From: Gammaproteobacteria bacterium
Lineage (GTDB): Bacteria > Pseudomonadota > Gammaproteobacteria > Arenicellales > JAJDZL01
Assembly: GCA_022823405.1 (NCBI GenBank)
Contig: JAJDXD010000066.1
Location: 1-33,924, forward strand
DNA: 33,924 bases
Reading direction: 5' to 3'
The position numbers and the translations under genes are program-made. The notes below the pieces were generated by a model that saw only the letters and a list, made by a program, of their open reading frames with translations, was not told the origin of the DNA and searched no databases. This document shows positions 24,301 to 33,509 of this stretch, piece after piece (positions within the stretch are counted from its first letter, which is position 1; each line of letters starts with the position of its first letter).

Positions 24301-25608
24301 ATGTCGACAGACCTTGCGAAAGTCGCAAAAGAAGAATCAATCAAGTATTTCTTGATCAGTTTCGTTGACCTGTTTGGAGTGCTTCGGGCAAAACTTGTGC
24401 CTGCTGCCGCAATTGGTGGAATGCAGGAAGAAGGTGCTGGGTTCGCCGGGTTCGCAACTTGGCTGGACATGACCCCCGCAGACCCCGACATGCTCGCAAT
24501 TCCCGACCCCAACAGTCTCATTATTCTGCCATGGAACCGCGAAATCGGATGGCTGGCTGCAGATTTGTGGATGAGCGGTGCCGAAGTGGAGCAATGTCCA
24601 CGCGTCATGCTGAAGCGACAGATCGCCAAGTTCGCCGAAAACGGCCATGTGATGAAAACTGGAGTGGAATGCGAATACATGTTGATCAACGCGAGTGGCG
24701 ATGACATCAACGACTCGCTGGACTCCCAGGAGAAGCCTTGCTATGACCAGTCTTCGCTACTCAGAAAATATCACATCGTCAGTGAAGTCTGTGATGCTAT
24801 GGTCGAACTTGGTTGGGGGCCTTACCAGAACGACCACGAAGACGCCAACGGCCAGTTTGAGATGAACTGGGACTACAGCGACGCCCTGACGACAGCAGAT
24901 CGGCATACCTTTTTCAAATTCATGGTAAAGACAATCGCTGAGCGCAATGGCGAGCGCGCAACGTTTATGCCGAAACCTTTTGTTGATTTGACTGGTAATG
25001 GCTGTCACGCCCATGTTTCGGTGTGGAATTCCGATGGAAGCAAAAATCTGTTTCTTGACGAATCTGAGGAAATGGGACTATCCGAACTTGCTTACAAGTT
25101 TTTAGGCGGCATCATTCACAGTGCAGAAGCGCTGTGTTCAATTTTTAATCCAACTGTCAACAGTTACAAGAGGATTAATGCCGCACGAACCCGCTCAGGC
25201 GCTTCCTGGTCACCCAACTCAGTTACCTATACCGGAAACAATCGAACACACATGATTCGAATTCCTGATGCAGGACGTTTCGAATTACGTTTGATGGATG
25301 GTTCAGCGAATCCTTACCTGTTGCAAGCTGGAATCGCAGCGGCTGGACTTGACGGCATTCAGAACAACCGCGACCCGGGACAGCGGTTGGACAATGACAT
25401 GTATGCCAATCCTGAAGTGGCCGGCGATGTCAAGAAACTGCCACTGAATCTGCTGGATGCCATTCGACTGACCGAGTCCAATGAGGTGCTTCGAAATTCA
25501 CTTGGCGATGACAACATCAATAGCTATTGCAAATTGAAACTACAGAACTGGAATCAATACTGCGCCGAGGTTTCCAACTGGGAGCGTGCCAATACGCTAG
25601 ATTGCTGA
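24301..25608 (+). CDS. gmaS: gamma-glutamylmethylamide synthetase (glutamine-synthetase-like)
   Basis: The 435-residue protein is of the type III-like/GlnT glutamine synthetase family. Visible blocks are the N-terminal beta-grasp (FLISFVDLFGVLRAKLVP), ECEYMLI (metal Glu), QFEMNWDYSDALTTADRHTF, FMPKPF, NGCHAHVSVWN, NSYKRINAARTRSGASWSP and FELRLMDGSANPYL. GMAS condenses glutamate with methylamine using ATP, making gamma-glutamylmethylamide. Position directly behind mgsABC (136 nt) and family match favour GmaS over ordinary GlnA. An excellent AGGAGG (24288-24293) lies 7 nt before the ATG, in contrast to the weak sites of mgsABC, so this gene may be made in greater amount. The mgd (N-methylglutamate dehydrogenase) genes are not in the window. 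Confidence 0.85.
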   Translation: MSTDLAKVAKEESIKYFLISFVDLFGVLRAKLVPAAAIGGMQEEGAGFAGFATWLDMTPADPDMLAIPDPNSLIILPWNREIGWLAADLWMSGAEVEQCPRVMLKRQIAKFAENGHVMKTGVECEYMLINASGDDINDSLDSQEKPCYDQSSLLRKYHIVSEVCDAMVELGWGPYQNDHEDANGQFEMNWDYSDALTTADRHTFFKFMVKTIAERNGERATFMPKPFVDLTGNGCHAHVSVWNSDGSKNLFLDESEEMGLSELAYKFLGGIIHSAEALCSIFNPTVNSYKRINAARTRSGASWSPNSVTYTGNNRTHMIRIPDAGRFELRLMDGSANPYLLQAGIAAAGLDGIQNNRDPGQRLDNDMYANPEVAGDVKKLPLNLLDAIRLTESNEVLRNSLGDDNINSYCKLKLQNWNQYCAEVSNWERANTLDC

Positions 25609-25652
25609 TTGGTCTATCAACCTTTGACGCAATAAACCGGTTGCACAATCAT

Positions 25653-25685
25653 AGTTTGACTGCCAAACCCAACGGCAGTCAAACT
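25653..25685. terminator. strong 12-bp hairpin between convergent gmaS and anmK
   Basis: AGTTTGACTGCC (25653-25664) and its exact complement (25674-25685) are separated by a 9-nt loop, in the 80-nt gap between the two converging genes. No T-run follows on either strand, so it is not a textbook intrinsic terminator. Its placement and perfect stem suggest a bidirectional terminator or mRNA-end stabiliser. Confidence 0.6.
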
Positions 25686-25688
25686 CAC

Positions 25689-26801
25689 TCAATCAGGGTT
25701 GGTTATAGACCCGAGTAAAACTTTGTGCGATGCACCCGTGACGGACGGAAGGTTGGCTGGAAAACCGTTTATTCGCTGTTCCGCCAACCAGGCAAATGCA
25801 CATGCTTCTACATCGTCAGGCGATACTCCAAATTCCTGGGATGTGGTCACCTCAAGACCTGTTATCTGTTCCAGGCGTCTTACCATTGCGAGGTTGTGTG
25901 CGCCGCCGCCACACAGAACGATACGCCGTACATTTGGAATCCACTTTTTTATTCCAAGCCAAATCGAATCTGCGGTAAATGCGGCAATCGTACTCTGAAT
26001 TACTGCTGTATTCTGGCCGCGATCGGTGGCCGCATCGAGTTTTCTCTTTAGCCAATCAACATTGAAATAACGCGTATCCAGACTCTTCGGTGGTGGTTTA
26101 CTAAAGTACCGATCCTGTAAAAATGATGCAAGCAGTGACTCTTGGAGGATCGCTGAACTTGCCCAACTTCCACTCTTATCGTAGGAATCGCCTTTGCACA
26201 TCTGGATCCATTGATCTGACAGTGTGTTGCCAGGACCCGTATCAAATCCGACTACGGGTTCGCTTCCATCAGTTGGAAGGTAGGTTACATTAGCGATTCC
26301 ACCGATATTAACCACTGCAATCGCTTCTTTTCCCGTGCTAAAAGCATACTGATGAAACGCTGGTGCTAGTGGTGCACCTTGGCCGCCATGGTTCATATCA
26401 GCACTACGAAAGTCACTGACAACAGCAATACCAGTCATTTGTGCAAGCGTCTTTGGATCACCTGCCTGCCAGGTAAATGGGGGATCAGCATCGGGCCGGT
26501 GCAATATAGTCTGGCCATGGCAACCAATTGCCCTCACCTGTGATCCTTGATGTCCAGCCGTTAACCTCAGTACAGCCTGTGCATACAGTTCACCTAGCTC
26601 AACATCAATCTCTTGAATAAATTCCTGGTCTGAGTGAGGGTTATTGATTAGCTCAAGCAGTTTCTCTCGAAATGTCTTCGGATATGGAAGAAATTCTGAG
26701 TTGATTATCCTGACACGTTGATCAGAGTCAAATGAAGCGAGGACAGCATCAACTCCATCCAGACTGGTGCCAGACATCAGTCCAGCAAACAGAGTGTCCA
26801 T
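25689..26801 (-). CDS. anmK: anhydro-N-acetylmuramic acid kinase
   Basis: It phosphorylates and opens 1,6-anhydro-MurNAc to MurNAc-6-phosphate, recycling cell-wall fragments in the cytoplasm. The phosphate loop FAGLMSGTSLDGVDAVL is at the N terminus. GCHGQTILH, FRSADMNHGGQGAPLAPAFH, VVNIGGIANVTYLP, GFDTGPGN and VLCGGGAHN follow in family order. Length is 370 residues, as expected. ATG 26801 is preferred over the adjacent TTG; no strong ribosome binding site is visible. It begins 42 nt behind the M23 peptidase gene and is probably co-transcribed with it, which fits functionally: peptidoglycan hydrolysis and fragment recycling. Confidence 0.95.
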   Translation of the reverse strand: MDTLFAGLMSGTSLDGVDAVLASFDSDQRVRIINSEFLPYPKTFREKLLELINNPHSDQEFIQEIDVELGELYAQAVLRLTAGHQGSQVRAIGCHGQTILHRPDADPPFTWQAGDPKTLAQMTGIAVVSDFRSADMNHGGQGAPLAPAFHQYAFSTGKEAIAVVNIGGIANVTYLPTDGSEPVVGFDTGPGNTLSDQWIQMCKGDSYDKSGSWASSAILQESLLASFLQDRYFSKPPPKSLDTRYFNVDWLKRKLDAATDRGQNTAVIQSTIAAFTADSIWLGIKKWIPNVRRIVLCGGGAHNLAMVRRLEQITGLEVTTSQEFGVSPDDVEACAFAWLAEQRINGFPANLPSVTGASHKVLLGSITNPD

Positions 26802-26843
26802 CAAAAATTTGCTGGGGCAGCAGCAAATAGATTCAACTGACTG

Positions 26844-29800
26844 TTACTGGCTGCTCGCAGTTTGGTGAGTTGAGGGACGGTACTCAACCTGTGGTGCATC
26901 AATACTTGCCAGACGTTTGCTGAATTCGTCGACTACTACTTGAAAAGCGCCTTTGAATTGATCTGGAATGGGCTGGCCTTTTGGCATGTCATATTGCAAT
27001 GGATCGCGATGTCTGCCATTTACATGAAATTCATAATGTAGATGCGGGCCTGTAGACAGACCGGATGAGCCAACGAAACCAATCACCTGCCCTTGCTTAA
27101 CGTAACTGCCAACCGAGGTGCTGTCAGCATAGCGCGACATGTGAGCATAAAGCGTGCGATATTTACTGCCGTGTTGAATAATGATCATTCTGCCATAACC
27201 GCCGGACCAACCGCGTTTAATGACCTGTCCGGTTGCAGTCGATCGAATTGGAGTTCCAGTTCTGGCTCCATAATCAACACCAAGATGTGGCCGATTGATT
27301 TTCAGCACAGGATGGTAGCGTTTTCTGCTGTATTTTGAAACGACTTTTGCAGACTTGATCGGCGACCGCAGGAAGTGTCCCTGCATGTTCAATCCCTCAC
27401 TGTCATAGTAGGTAACCCTGTCATCATCATCAACGTGCCGGAAGGCACGCAGTTCAGCGTCGTCCTGAATCAGAGAGCCCGCTTTAATGTTGATTTCCTT
27501 CAGCGGTTTACCCTTGATGTATTCACGATCATAAATGATGCAAAATTGATCGCCGCGTTGCAGCTGTCGACTGAAGTCAAACCGTGATTCAAACAACGAT
27601 ACAAATTCGTCCAATACTTCTCTGGGCATATTGATCGCATATCCTGCACTATAGAGACTGCTCTTAACTTCTGCACAGGCGTAGTGTTCCTGTACTTCAG
27701 CCTTGATTTTTTTGAAACCTACGAAGTATCCCCCTTCCACTGGAAAAACAAGACGAACTTTAGCTGTTCCCTTCTCAGGAACCTCCAGGATTGCAAATTT
27801 TCCCTCCTCAGACTTTGCAATATTCATCAATTGTCCTGGTTTCAAACCGGTGGCCAACCACTCGTTACCGGGGTAACCTGCAACAGCAATAGCTTCAACC
27901 GCAGAAAGGCCAGTACGTCTGAATATCTTGCTCAACGCATCACCTTTTTTGACAGTGGTGGTGCTCCACTTCAAATTGGTACTCTTCAGTTTTGCGTATT
28001 GAGTCTCGTAGTCAATCAGGTCTTCACGTTCTACGGACTCTATTTCCTGCTTCAACAACTTCACAATCGTACCAGCGTGTCGAGCCTCTCTGAGATTGAT
28101 AACGGTAAACTGACTTCCATCGTAAGTTGCCATCAGCGAAAGTTTATTTTTGCGACGAAGTTCAACGCCTAGCAGTTTGTTGTTACTCCAGACAAACTTC
28201 AAATGGTCGCGTGGATACAGCACAGAGACCGGTTTGCTGCCCGGTGCACTAATCAGCCTCTGGGCAATCTTGTAGGACAGGTTGTTCCGTTTGAATATGG
28301 CTGACAGTGTATCACCAGGACGAACATTCGACTCAGTCAGAACCACAGGTGCATTCGCTAGAGACTCCAAGTCGGTAGATAGAAGAATGACCGGCTCGGC
28401 GACTCCAGTTGGTACCAACTTTTCTTCACCCGATACGGGTTCAAGCACGGTAACGTCTGGCTGTGTATGTTGATTAGGCTGTTGATCGAGCTGAAGCGCC
28501 TGCTCGTAATCTGTAATCGGTCCACCAAGGCCCTCGTCGTCCGTCTCCGACTTAGCAGCTTCAGCCAAGTCACTTGAAAATTGGGCCAATTCTGTTTCAA
28601 TGTTTTCTGGTGCCTCGAGACTGCTTGCCAAAACACCGGGATCTTGGGCATCCATTTCAGAATCTGTAACAACAGTTAACTCGGACTGAATCCGTTCGAC
28701 CTGTTGTACGTTCTCTGCTTCAATCTGCACCACCGACTCGACCGGTGCGACCACTTCGTCAAGAATTTGATCATCGATCAATGATTCAGCAACTTGTTTC
28801 CCCTCCGTCTCAATTAACGCCGGTTCTGGTTCAAACAATTCTCCAACATAAGGCGCCAATTCGATATCGCTGACTGACTTGGGAAGACTCTGGTTTTCTT
28901 GATAAAAATCTGTAAGTGCAGCTAACTCAGTTACAATCGTATTTAGCACCGGCACAGCTGGCTGAGATTGGTCAACTGACTCTTCGCCGATGCGGGCAAC
29001 GGATTCAGTGTTGCTGATCGTTTCAATGAGACTTTGCTGGGTGATGCCTACCGCAGCAACCTGTACCAATTGAGTTGTGACCGGCTGCAGTTCCCGGGAA
29101 ATTTGGTCCGGCTCCTCGCGCTCGCTTACCAGTGTACCCAAATGTTGAGCCTCCTTGCCAGAACCTGTTCCAGCAGTCAATTCGAACTGAATCTGTTCGA
29201 TCTGTTGCTCGTGCTCTGCTACAACCTGCACTACCAACTCGGCGGGCACGGACAACTCGTCGAGGCTTTGATCATCGGTCAATGTTCCAGCACCTTGTTT
29301 CAACTCCGGTTCGAGCGCAGCCAATTCGGTTTGTTGGGTCGGCGTTTCTTCAAAATAGAGTGTCGGTTCGATATCACTGATTGACTCGGGATGACTCTGG
29401 TTTTCTGCATCAAAGTCTGTAATAGTAGTCAGTTCAGTTACAAGCGGCTGTAGTACCGGTACAACAGGCCTGGGTTGTTCGACTGACTCTTCGTCGATGC
29501 GTACAATCAATTCAGTGTCGCTGACTGGTTCTATGTGGCTTTGCTGGATTACACCTACTGCAGCAACCTGAGCCAATTCAATTTTGGTTGACGTAAGCGA
29601 CCTGGAACCTTGGCCCGAATCTGCGTCAATGTGCTCCAGAGACTTGTGATTGCTCGCTGGTTTAAGGGCTTGTTGAGCATCCATCTCAGAATCTGTAACA
29701 ACGGCCAACTCGGGCTGAATCCGTTCCACCTTTCGTACATTCTCTGCATCAACTTGTACCACCGACTCGACAGGTACGACTAGTTCGTCAAGACCTTGAT

Positions 29801-30620
29801 CATCGGTCAATGATTCAGCAACTTGGGTTAACTCTGTCTCAAGTGACTCCGGTTCGAGCTCAGCCAATTCGGTTTGTTGGGTCGGCATTATTTCAAAATA
29901 GACTGTCGGTTCGATATCACTGATTGACTCGGGAAGACTCTGATTTTCTGCATCAAAATCTGTAATAGCAGCTAGTTCAGTCACAAGCGGAGTCATCGGC
30001 TCGGATTGTTGAGCAGGCCTTTCAGTGACTCCGATCAACTGTTCGGTATGGTTTTTCGATTCAACAGAGAATTGAAGGCTTATCTCTGGTGCGGGTTCTT
30101 CGCTTGATTCGGTTGTTGCCAACTCTAACACTGGAACAGATGGCTCTTGAAGTGGTACGGGCACGTTAGCAGACTCACCTACTGGCTCCTGAACGCTGAC
30201 CTGCTCGTCAGTACTTTCGATCTCATTGACTGATTCACTAGTTTCAGCTAGTTTAGCCGCAGTCAGTTCCATCGCTGAAGAGATGAGTTCCAATGGCTGG
30301 TCTAACTCAATATCATTTTCAATCTCGATAGTCTGCGTCAATTCAGTTGCAGGTGCCGCTTGTTTGGTAATTGCCTGTGAAACTGGTTGGGTAATTCCAG
30401 ATACAGAATTGAAGTTTTGATCGTCGACCCTCAGTTGAGAGACCAGCGCAAAAGCCAGAATGGAGAACGAGAGTGCTGTAAAGACCGTGAAATAAACTAT
30501 TCCTTTGATCGGCGTGTAATTTTGAACGTCGAATGGAACTGAAAGCTGCTGATCATTGGCAGGCGAACCTGATGAATTTCGACCTGCACAGTTCTCCTTG
30601 CTGTCAAAGTTGTTATTCAT
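26844..30620 (-). CDS. M23 metallopeptidase (MepM/OapA-like) with a long repeated acidic periplasmic insert
   Basis: The 1258-residue protein has a short cytoplasmic head, one membrane helix (about 40-62), then about 700 residues rich in Glu, Gln, Val, Ser and Pro, containing a unit repeated about three times. The functional end follows. OapA/LysM-like modules come first (VRPGDTLSAIFKRNNLSYK near 767-785, and VKKGDALSKIFRRTGLSAVE). A C-terminal M23 domain has the zinc residues in RPHLGVDYGARTGTPI and SGLSTGPHLHYEFHVNG. Relatives (MepM/YebA, and the Pseudomonas protein next to anmK) are about 430-480 residues, so this one is nearly three times longer. It should cleave peptidoglycan cross-links; the insert may let it reach deep into the periplasm. 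It lies upstream of anmK and is divergent from tyrS. Confidence 0.88.
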   Translation of the reverse strand: MNNNFDSKENCAGRNSSGSPANDQQLSVPFDVQNYTPIKGIVYFTVFTALSFSILAFALVSQLRVDDQNFNSVSGITQPVSQAITKQAAPATELTQTIEIENDIELDQPLELISSAMELTAAKLAETSESVNEIESTDEQVSVQEPVGESANVPVPLQEPSVPVLELATTESSEEPAPEISLQFSVESKNHTEQLIGVTERPAQQSEPMTPLVTELAAITDFDAENQSLPESISDIEPTVYFEIMPTQQTELAELEPESLETELTQVAESLTDDQGLDELVVPVESVVQVDAENVRKVERIQPELAVVTDSEMDAQQALKPASNHKSLEHIDADSGQGSRSLTSTKIELAQVAAVGVIQQSHIEPVSDTELIVRIDEESVEQPRPVVPVLQPLVTELTTITDFDAENQSHPESISDIEPTLYFEETPTQQTELAALEPELKQGAGTLTDDQSLDELSVPAELVVQVVAEHEQQIEQIQFELTAGTGSGKEAQHLGTLVSEREEPDQISRELQPVTTQLVQVAAVGITQQSLIETISNTESVARIGEESVDQSQPAVPVLNTIVTELAALTDFYQENQSLPKSVSDIELAPYVGELFEPEPALIETEGKQVAESLIDDQILDEVVAPVESVVQIEAENVQQVERIQSELTVVTDSEMDAQDPGVLASSLEAPENIETELAQFSSDLAEAAKSETDDEGLGGPITDYEQALQLDQQPNQHTQPDVTVLEPVSGEEKLVPTGVAEPVILLSTDLESLANAPVVLTESNVRPGDTLSAIFKRNNLSYKIAQRLISAPGSKPVSVLYPRDHLKFVWSNNKLLGVELRRKNKLSLMATYDGSQFTVINLREARHAGTIVKLLKQEIESVEREDLIDYETQYAKLKSTNLKWSTTTVKKGDALSKIFRRTGLSAVEAIAVAGYPGNEWLATGLKPGQLMNIAKSEEGKFAILEVPEKGTAKVRLVFPVEGGYFVGFKKIKAEVQEHYACAEVKSSLYSAGYAINMPREVLDEFVSLFESRFDFSRQLQRGDQFCIIYDREYIKGKPLKEINIKAGSLIQDDAELRAFRHVDDDDRVTYYDSEGLNMQGHFLRSPIKSAKVVSKYSRKRYHPVLKINRPHLGVDYGARTGTPIRSTATGQVIKRGWSGGYGRMIIIQHGSKYRTLYAHMSRYADSTSVGSYVKQGQVIGFVGSSGLSTGPHLHYEFHVNGRHRDPLQYDMPKGQPIPDQFKGAFQVVVDEFSKRLASIDAPQVEYRPSTHQTASSQ
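28551..29984 (-). repeat. three tandem long repeats inside the M23 peptidase gene
   Basis: The unit begins with VTELAAITDFDAENQS-like sequence at residues 213, 394 and 563, giving periods of 181 and 169 residues. The units are 29442-29984, 28935-29441, and a shorter third at about 28551-28934. Shared landmarks are a D-F-x-x-ENQS-PxSxSDIE block, a DDQ-LDE block, and VQVxAEN-VER. Similarity is also visible at DNA level, for example the copies near 29385-29455 and 29925-29995, so the expansion looks fairly recent. All copies stay in frame. Confidence 0.75.
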
Positions 30621-31195
30621 TGGAAATCAGCACTGGTAAAGTGTTGTTATAGTTCTGTCCCCAGAAGCTTGCAATGTTGCGATTTTGCCTGTTAATTCAG
30701 CAAAGACTTTCCGCCCAATTATAGATTGTATGACAAACAACTGATTTGAGACAATAATTGCGGTTGCTATCACGATGCCATGTAAGACCAATTTCAGCGA
30801 TGAAAATTGTTAATCCGCTTGTTGAAGTTGGTAATTTTCTTTCACTCTGTTTCAGACAGCCGCACCCACTCCAGATAATTGCTCAAGCCCGCTTATTTTC
30901 TTTGATTCAGTCGGTGTTTTTCCAGCGAAAAACTCGGTTTTCAATCCGGGACTATGTCTTCATCAGCGGAAGAATCGAGATAATGCTGTGATTGACTATG
31001 CAAAAAACAAGATCCGTGCTTGTCTGGAGAAGCAAGTGTTGTGAGCGCTGCAGCCATCCTTCCATACCCTAGAACTTAGATCGCATGCCATCAGGATTCC
31101 GCGAGCACAGTACAGTAATTCGCAATAAAATTTCATTTACTTCTCACCCTTTATCTATTCAATTCACACTAAACATCCAGACAAGGATTTACGCA
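30621..31195. other. 575-nt divergent intergenic region between the M23 peptidase gene and tyrS
   Basis: This gap must hold the promoters of both flanking genes. It includes an open frame at 30758-30991 (plus, 77 codons, including MKIVNPLVEVGNFLSL), but its composition (many Phe/Gln/Leu, no ribosome binding site) does not persuade me. I see no tRNA, convincing T-box or attenuator. Long for this position, it may hide a decayed gene. Confidence 0.4.
31184..31187 (+). promoter_or_regulatory. ribosome binding site that decides the tyrS start
   Basis: AGGA lies 8 nt before TTG 31196. It is the only good ribosome binding site in the region, and it places the protein start just where the TyrRS family begins, rather than 37 codons earlier at ATG 31085. 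Confidence 0.6.
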
Positions 31196-32410
31196 TTGTC
31201 CCATTCACTTGAAGAACATGTCAGTCTGATCAGCCGCGGGACCGATGAAATCCTGCTTGAATCAGAACTCATTGAACGGCTTAAACTCGGTAGACCTTTA
31301 AACATCAAAGCGGGTTTTGACCCTACCGCGCCTGATTTGCATCTGGGACACGTCGTGTTACTCGAAAAAATGCGCCAGTTTCAGCAACTCGGCCACGAAG
31401 TCACATTCCTAATCGGTGACTTTACCGGTAGAATTGGCGACCCTTCCGGCAAATCAGCTACTCGCCCGCCAATGACCGAGGAAGAAATTAACGCCAATGC
31501 CGCAACCTATAAGGAGCAGGTATTTAAGGTACTTGATTCAGAAAAAACCATCGTTCGATTCAACTCTGAATGGTTCGACAATCAAGGCGCAAGTATGATG
31601 ATCCGACTTGCGGCACAGCACACCGTCGCCAGGATGCTGGAAAGGGATGATTTCAAGACTCGTTTCAGTAACCAGCAGTCTATCGCCATACACGAATTTC
31701 TTTATCCTCTCGTTCAGGGATATGACTCTGTTGCACTTCGCTCGGATGTCGAGCTCGGGGGGACCGACCAGAAGTTCAATCTGCTGGTCGGCAGAGAGTT
31801 GCAAAAGAACTATTCGCAACCACCTCAAATTGTCATCACGGTACCCATCCTCGAAGGTCTGGATGGTGTCAAAAAGATGTCAAAGTCACTGAACAACTAC
31901 ATCGGCATCAACGAACCGCCTAGTGAGATTTTCGGTAAGATCATGTCCATTTCAGACGACTTGATGTGGCGCTACTTTGAATTGATTAGTGCACACACGG
32001 TTACAGAAATCAACGCTCTAAAGCAGCAGGTTATCGACGGCCTTAACCCGCGCGATGTCAAATACCTGCTTGCCCTGGAGCTTGTAGAACGCTTTCATTC
32101 TGCAACCGATGCGAAAAGGGCACATGAGGCGTTTATCGCGCAATTCCAGAAAGGTGGTGTTCCCGATGACGTTGATGAAAAGATTCTGGACCTCATCCAA
32201 GAAAATATTGCATTAGCCAACCTGCTTAAAAATGCAAATCTCGTCGATTCAACCTCTGACGCACATCGGCTCGTCAGACAAGGCGCTGTTCGAATTGATG
32301 GTGAGCGCGTCAATGACTCAAGGATGTTGATACCGGCTGGCGCGTCACATGTGTTTCAGGTTGGCAAGCGCCGAATCGCAAAAGTACTGCTTAGAGGCAA
32401 ATCTGCTTGA
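31196..32410 (+). CDS. tyrS: tyrosyl-tRNA synthetase
   Basis: It charges tRNA-Tyr in the cytoplasm. The product has 404 residues from TTG 31196 ([20 protein letters not shown]), which matches the start of the TyrRS form found in Haemophilus and Pseudomonas (about 400 residues); the longer frame from 31085 adds 37 unlikely residues. The class I HIGH motif appears as PDLHLGH (residues 46-52). [44 protein letters not shown] and the KMSKS loop ([13 protein letters not shown], near 225) follow. The C-terminal S4 RNA-binding domain ([18 protein letters not shown]) completes it. It is divergent from the peptidase gene and convergent with the amidotransferase gene 44 nt away. Confidence 0.95.
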   Translation: MSHSLEEHVSLISRGTDEILLESELIERLKLGRPLNIKAGFDPTAPDLHLGHVVLLEKMRQFQQLGHEVTFLIGDFTGRIGDPSGKSATRPPMTEEEINANAATYKEQVFKVLDSEKTIVRFNSEWFDNQGASMMIRLAAQHTVARMLERDDFKTRFSNQQSIAIHEFLYPLVQGYDSVALRSDVELGGTDQKFNLLVGRELQKNYSQPPQIVITVPILEGLDGVKKMSKSLNNYIGINEPPSEIFGKIMSISDDLMWRYFELISAHTVTEINALKQQVIDGLNPRDVKYLLALELVERFHSATDAKRAHEAFIAQFQKGGVPDDVDEKILDLIQENIALANLLKNANLVDSTSDAHRLVRQGAVRIDGERVNDSRMLIPAGASHVFQVGKRRIAKVLLRGKSA

Positions 32411-32454
32411 TCGGCAGACGCTCAACAATCAACAAAGAAAGAAGTCAAGAATAG

Positions 32455-33192
32455 CTATTTATTCGCTTTTAATAGCGTATTAGCCCAGTTTCGATACAAT
32501 TTGCCGGCAGTTGCTGACAATTCCGTTTCATATTCTTCGGCTTTTTTCTTCAATTCCACCGCACCGTTATCACCGAAAGTCTTGCGAAGGGCTACCTCGT
32601 ATTCTGGTACTGCATTCCACTCGTCAATCGTATGCGGCCCGGTTTCAACATGAAACTGAATGCCAAGCGCAGCCTGCCCGACAGCGAAAGACTGAATCGG
32701 ACAAACCGGAGAAGACATGAGCACTGAAGCATCGTCCGGAATTGATTTGACTTCAGCACCATGCCACTGTAGTGTTTTGAACTTGCCAGGAAGGCTGTAC
32801 ATCAATGGATGGTCTGCGGCAGCTGGTGTCAGTTCGACATCCAGCATTCCGACTTCAGGCGTGTCAGCCAGTCCTACCGAGCCACCTGCGGCTTCAGCAA
32901 GCAGCTGGTGTCCCAGACACACCCCTAAAAAGGGCATGTTTCGTATACGAACCGCTTCATGAATCGCATCCTTCTCGCGGGCCAGCCAAGGAAACTCATC
33001 TTCCTGCCAGACGTCCATCGGGCCGCCCATGGAAACCATTGCATCGTAAGGTGCGAGATCGGGAATTGATTCACCTTCATCTAATTCAATTGGATCCCAC
33101 TGAATCCCGTCTTCTTTCATAAACTGGCGAAAGATACCAGGATGCTCGCATGCAATATGCTGAAATACAATCACTCTCAATGAAGCGGCCAT
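32455..33192 (-). CDS. class I (triad) glutamine amidotransferase, GMP-synthase-like
   Basis: The 245-residue stand-alone GATase1 domain has the nucleophile elbow in FLGVCLGHQLLAEA (Cys92), and the His and Glu of the triad in GIQFHVETGP (H181/E183). The MVSMGGPMDVWQEDEFPWL segment is characteristic of the GuaA-like stand-alone amidotransferases. Such proteins hydrolyse glutamine or gamma-glutamyl compounds; members include gamma-glutamyl hydrolases of the PuuD/YfeJ kind. With gmaS/mgs in the same window, a gamma-glutamylamide substrate is imaginable but not shown. GGAGG at 5-nt spacing confirms ATG 33192. Confidence 0.85.
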   Translation of the reverse strand: MAASLRVIVFQHIACEHPGIFRQFMKEDGIQWDPIELDEGESIPDLAPYDAMVSMGGPMDVWQEDEFPWLAREKDAIHEAVRIRNMPFLGVCLGHQLLAEAAGGSVGLADTPEVGMLDVELTPAAADHPLMYSLPGKFKTLQWHGAEVKSIPDDASVLMSSPVCPIQSFAVGQAALGIQFHVETGPHTIDEWNAVPEYEVALRKTFGDNGAVELKKKAEEYETELSATAGKLYRNWANTLLKANK

Positions 33193-33299
33193 TTTTGCCT
33201 CCAGTATATTTTTATGGTGTCGTTATCCTAACCCATCCTTCAAGTGGGTTGACTTAAGTGATTGATTCTAAATGTTCAAAAAATTGGAATGGCACTACA

Positions 33300-33503
33300 T
33301 TAGTGCATTTCACCGACTATTGTACTGCCGGTGGATACCGATGGACAAATGATATCAGACGATCGTCTTTCTGAAATTGGGGGGGGCGGTAAAGTAAAAC
33401 CCATGGCACTGTATTGAAAAATGGTGAAGAGATGACAGGTGTTTTGGTTAGGATTGGTTATAGCTGTCAATAAAAGGTGAGCATCAATTAAAGAAAGCGT
33501 CAA
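33300..33503 (-). pseudogene. remnant of a PIN-domain (VapC-like) toxin
   Basis: The frame opens with TTG 33503, 6 nt after the antitoxin stop, with a GGGGAT at suitable spacing, as expected for a coupled toxin gene. The first 20 or so residues (MTLSLIDAHLLLTAITNPNQ) resemble the start of PIN toxins (LLDTHxLLWAL...P), including the first metal-binding Asp. After that the 67-residue frame is low-complexity and unlike a PIN domain, and stops well short of the usual 125-140 residues. Neither other frame on this strand continues the domain. I read it as a toxin cut by deletion, leaving an orphan antitoxin. Confidence 0.45.
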
Positions 33504-33509
33504 TTTCGA

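Noticed and set aside
30758..30991. 77-codon plus-strand ORF in the tyrS upstream gap
   Set aside because: No ribosome binding site, odd composition, no recognisable domain.
33379..33386. Run of eight G as a phase-variation tract
   Set aside because: It lies in the degenerate toxin remnant and no intact gene would be switched by it; may instead be a sequencing weak spot.
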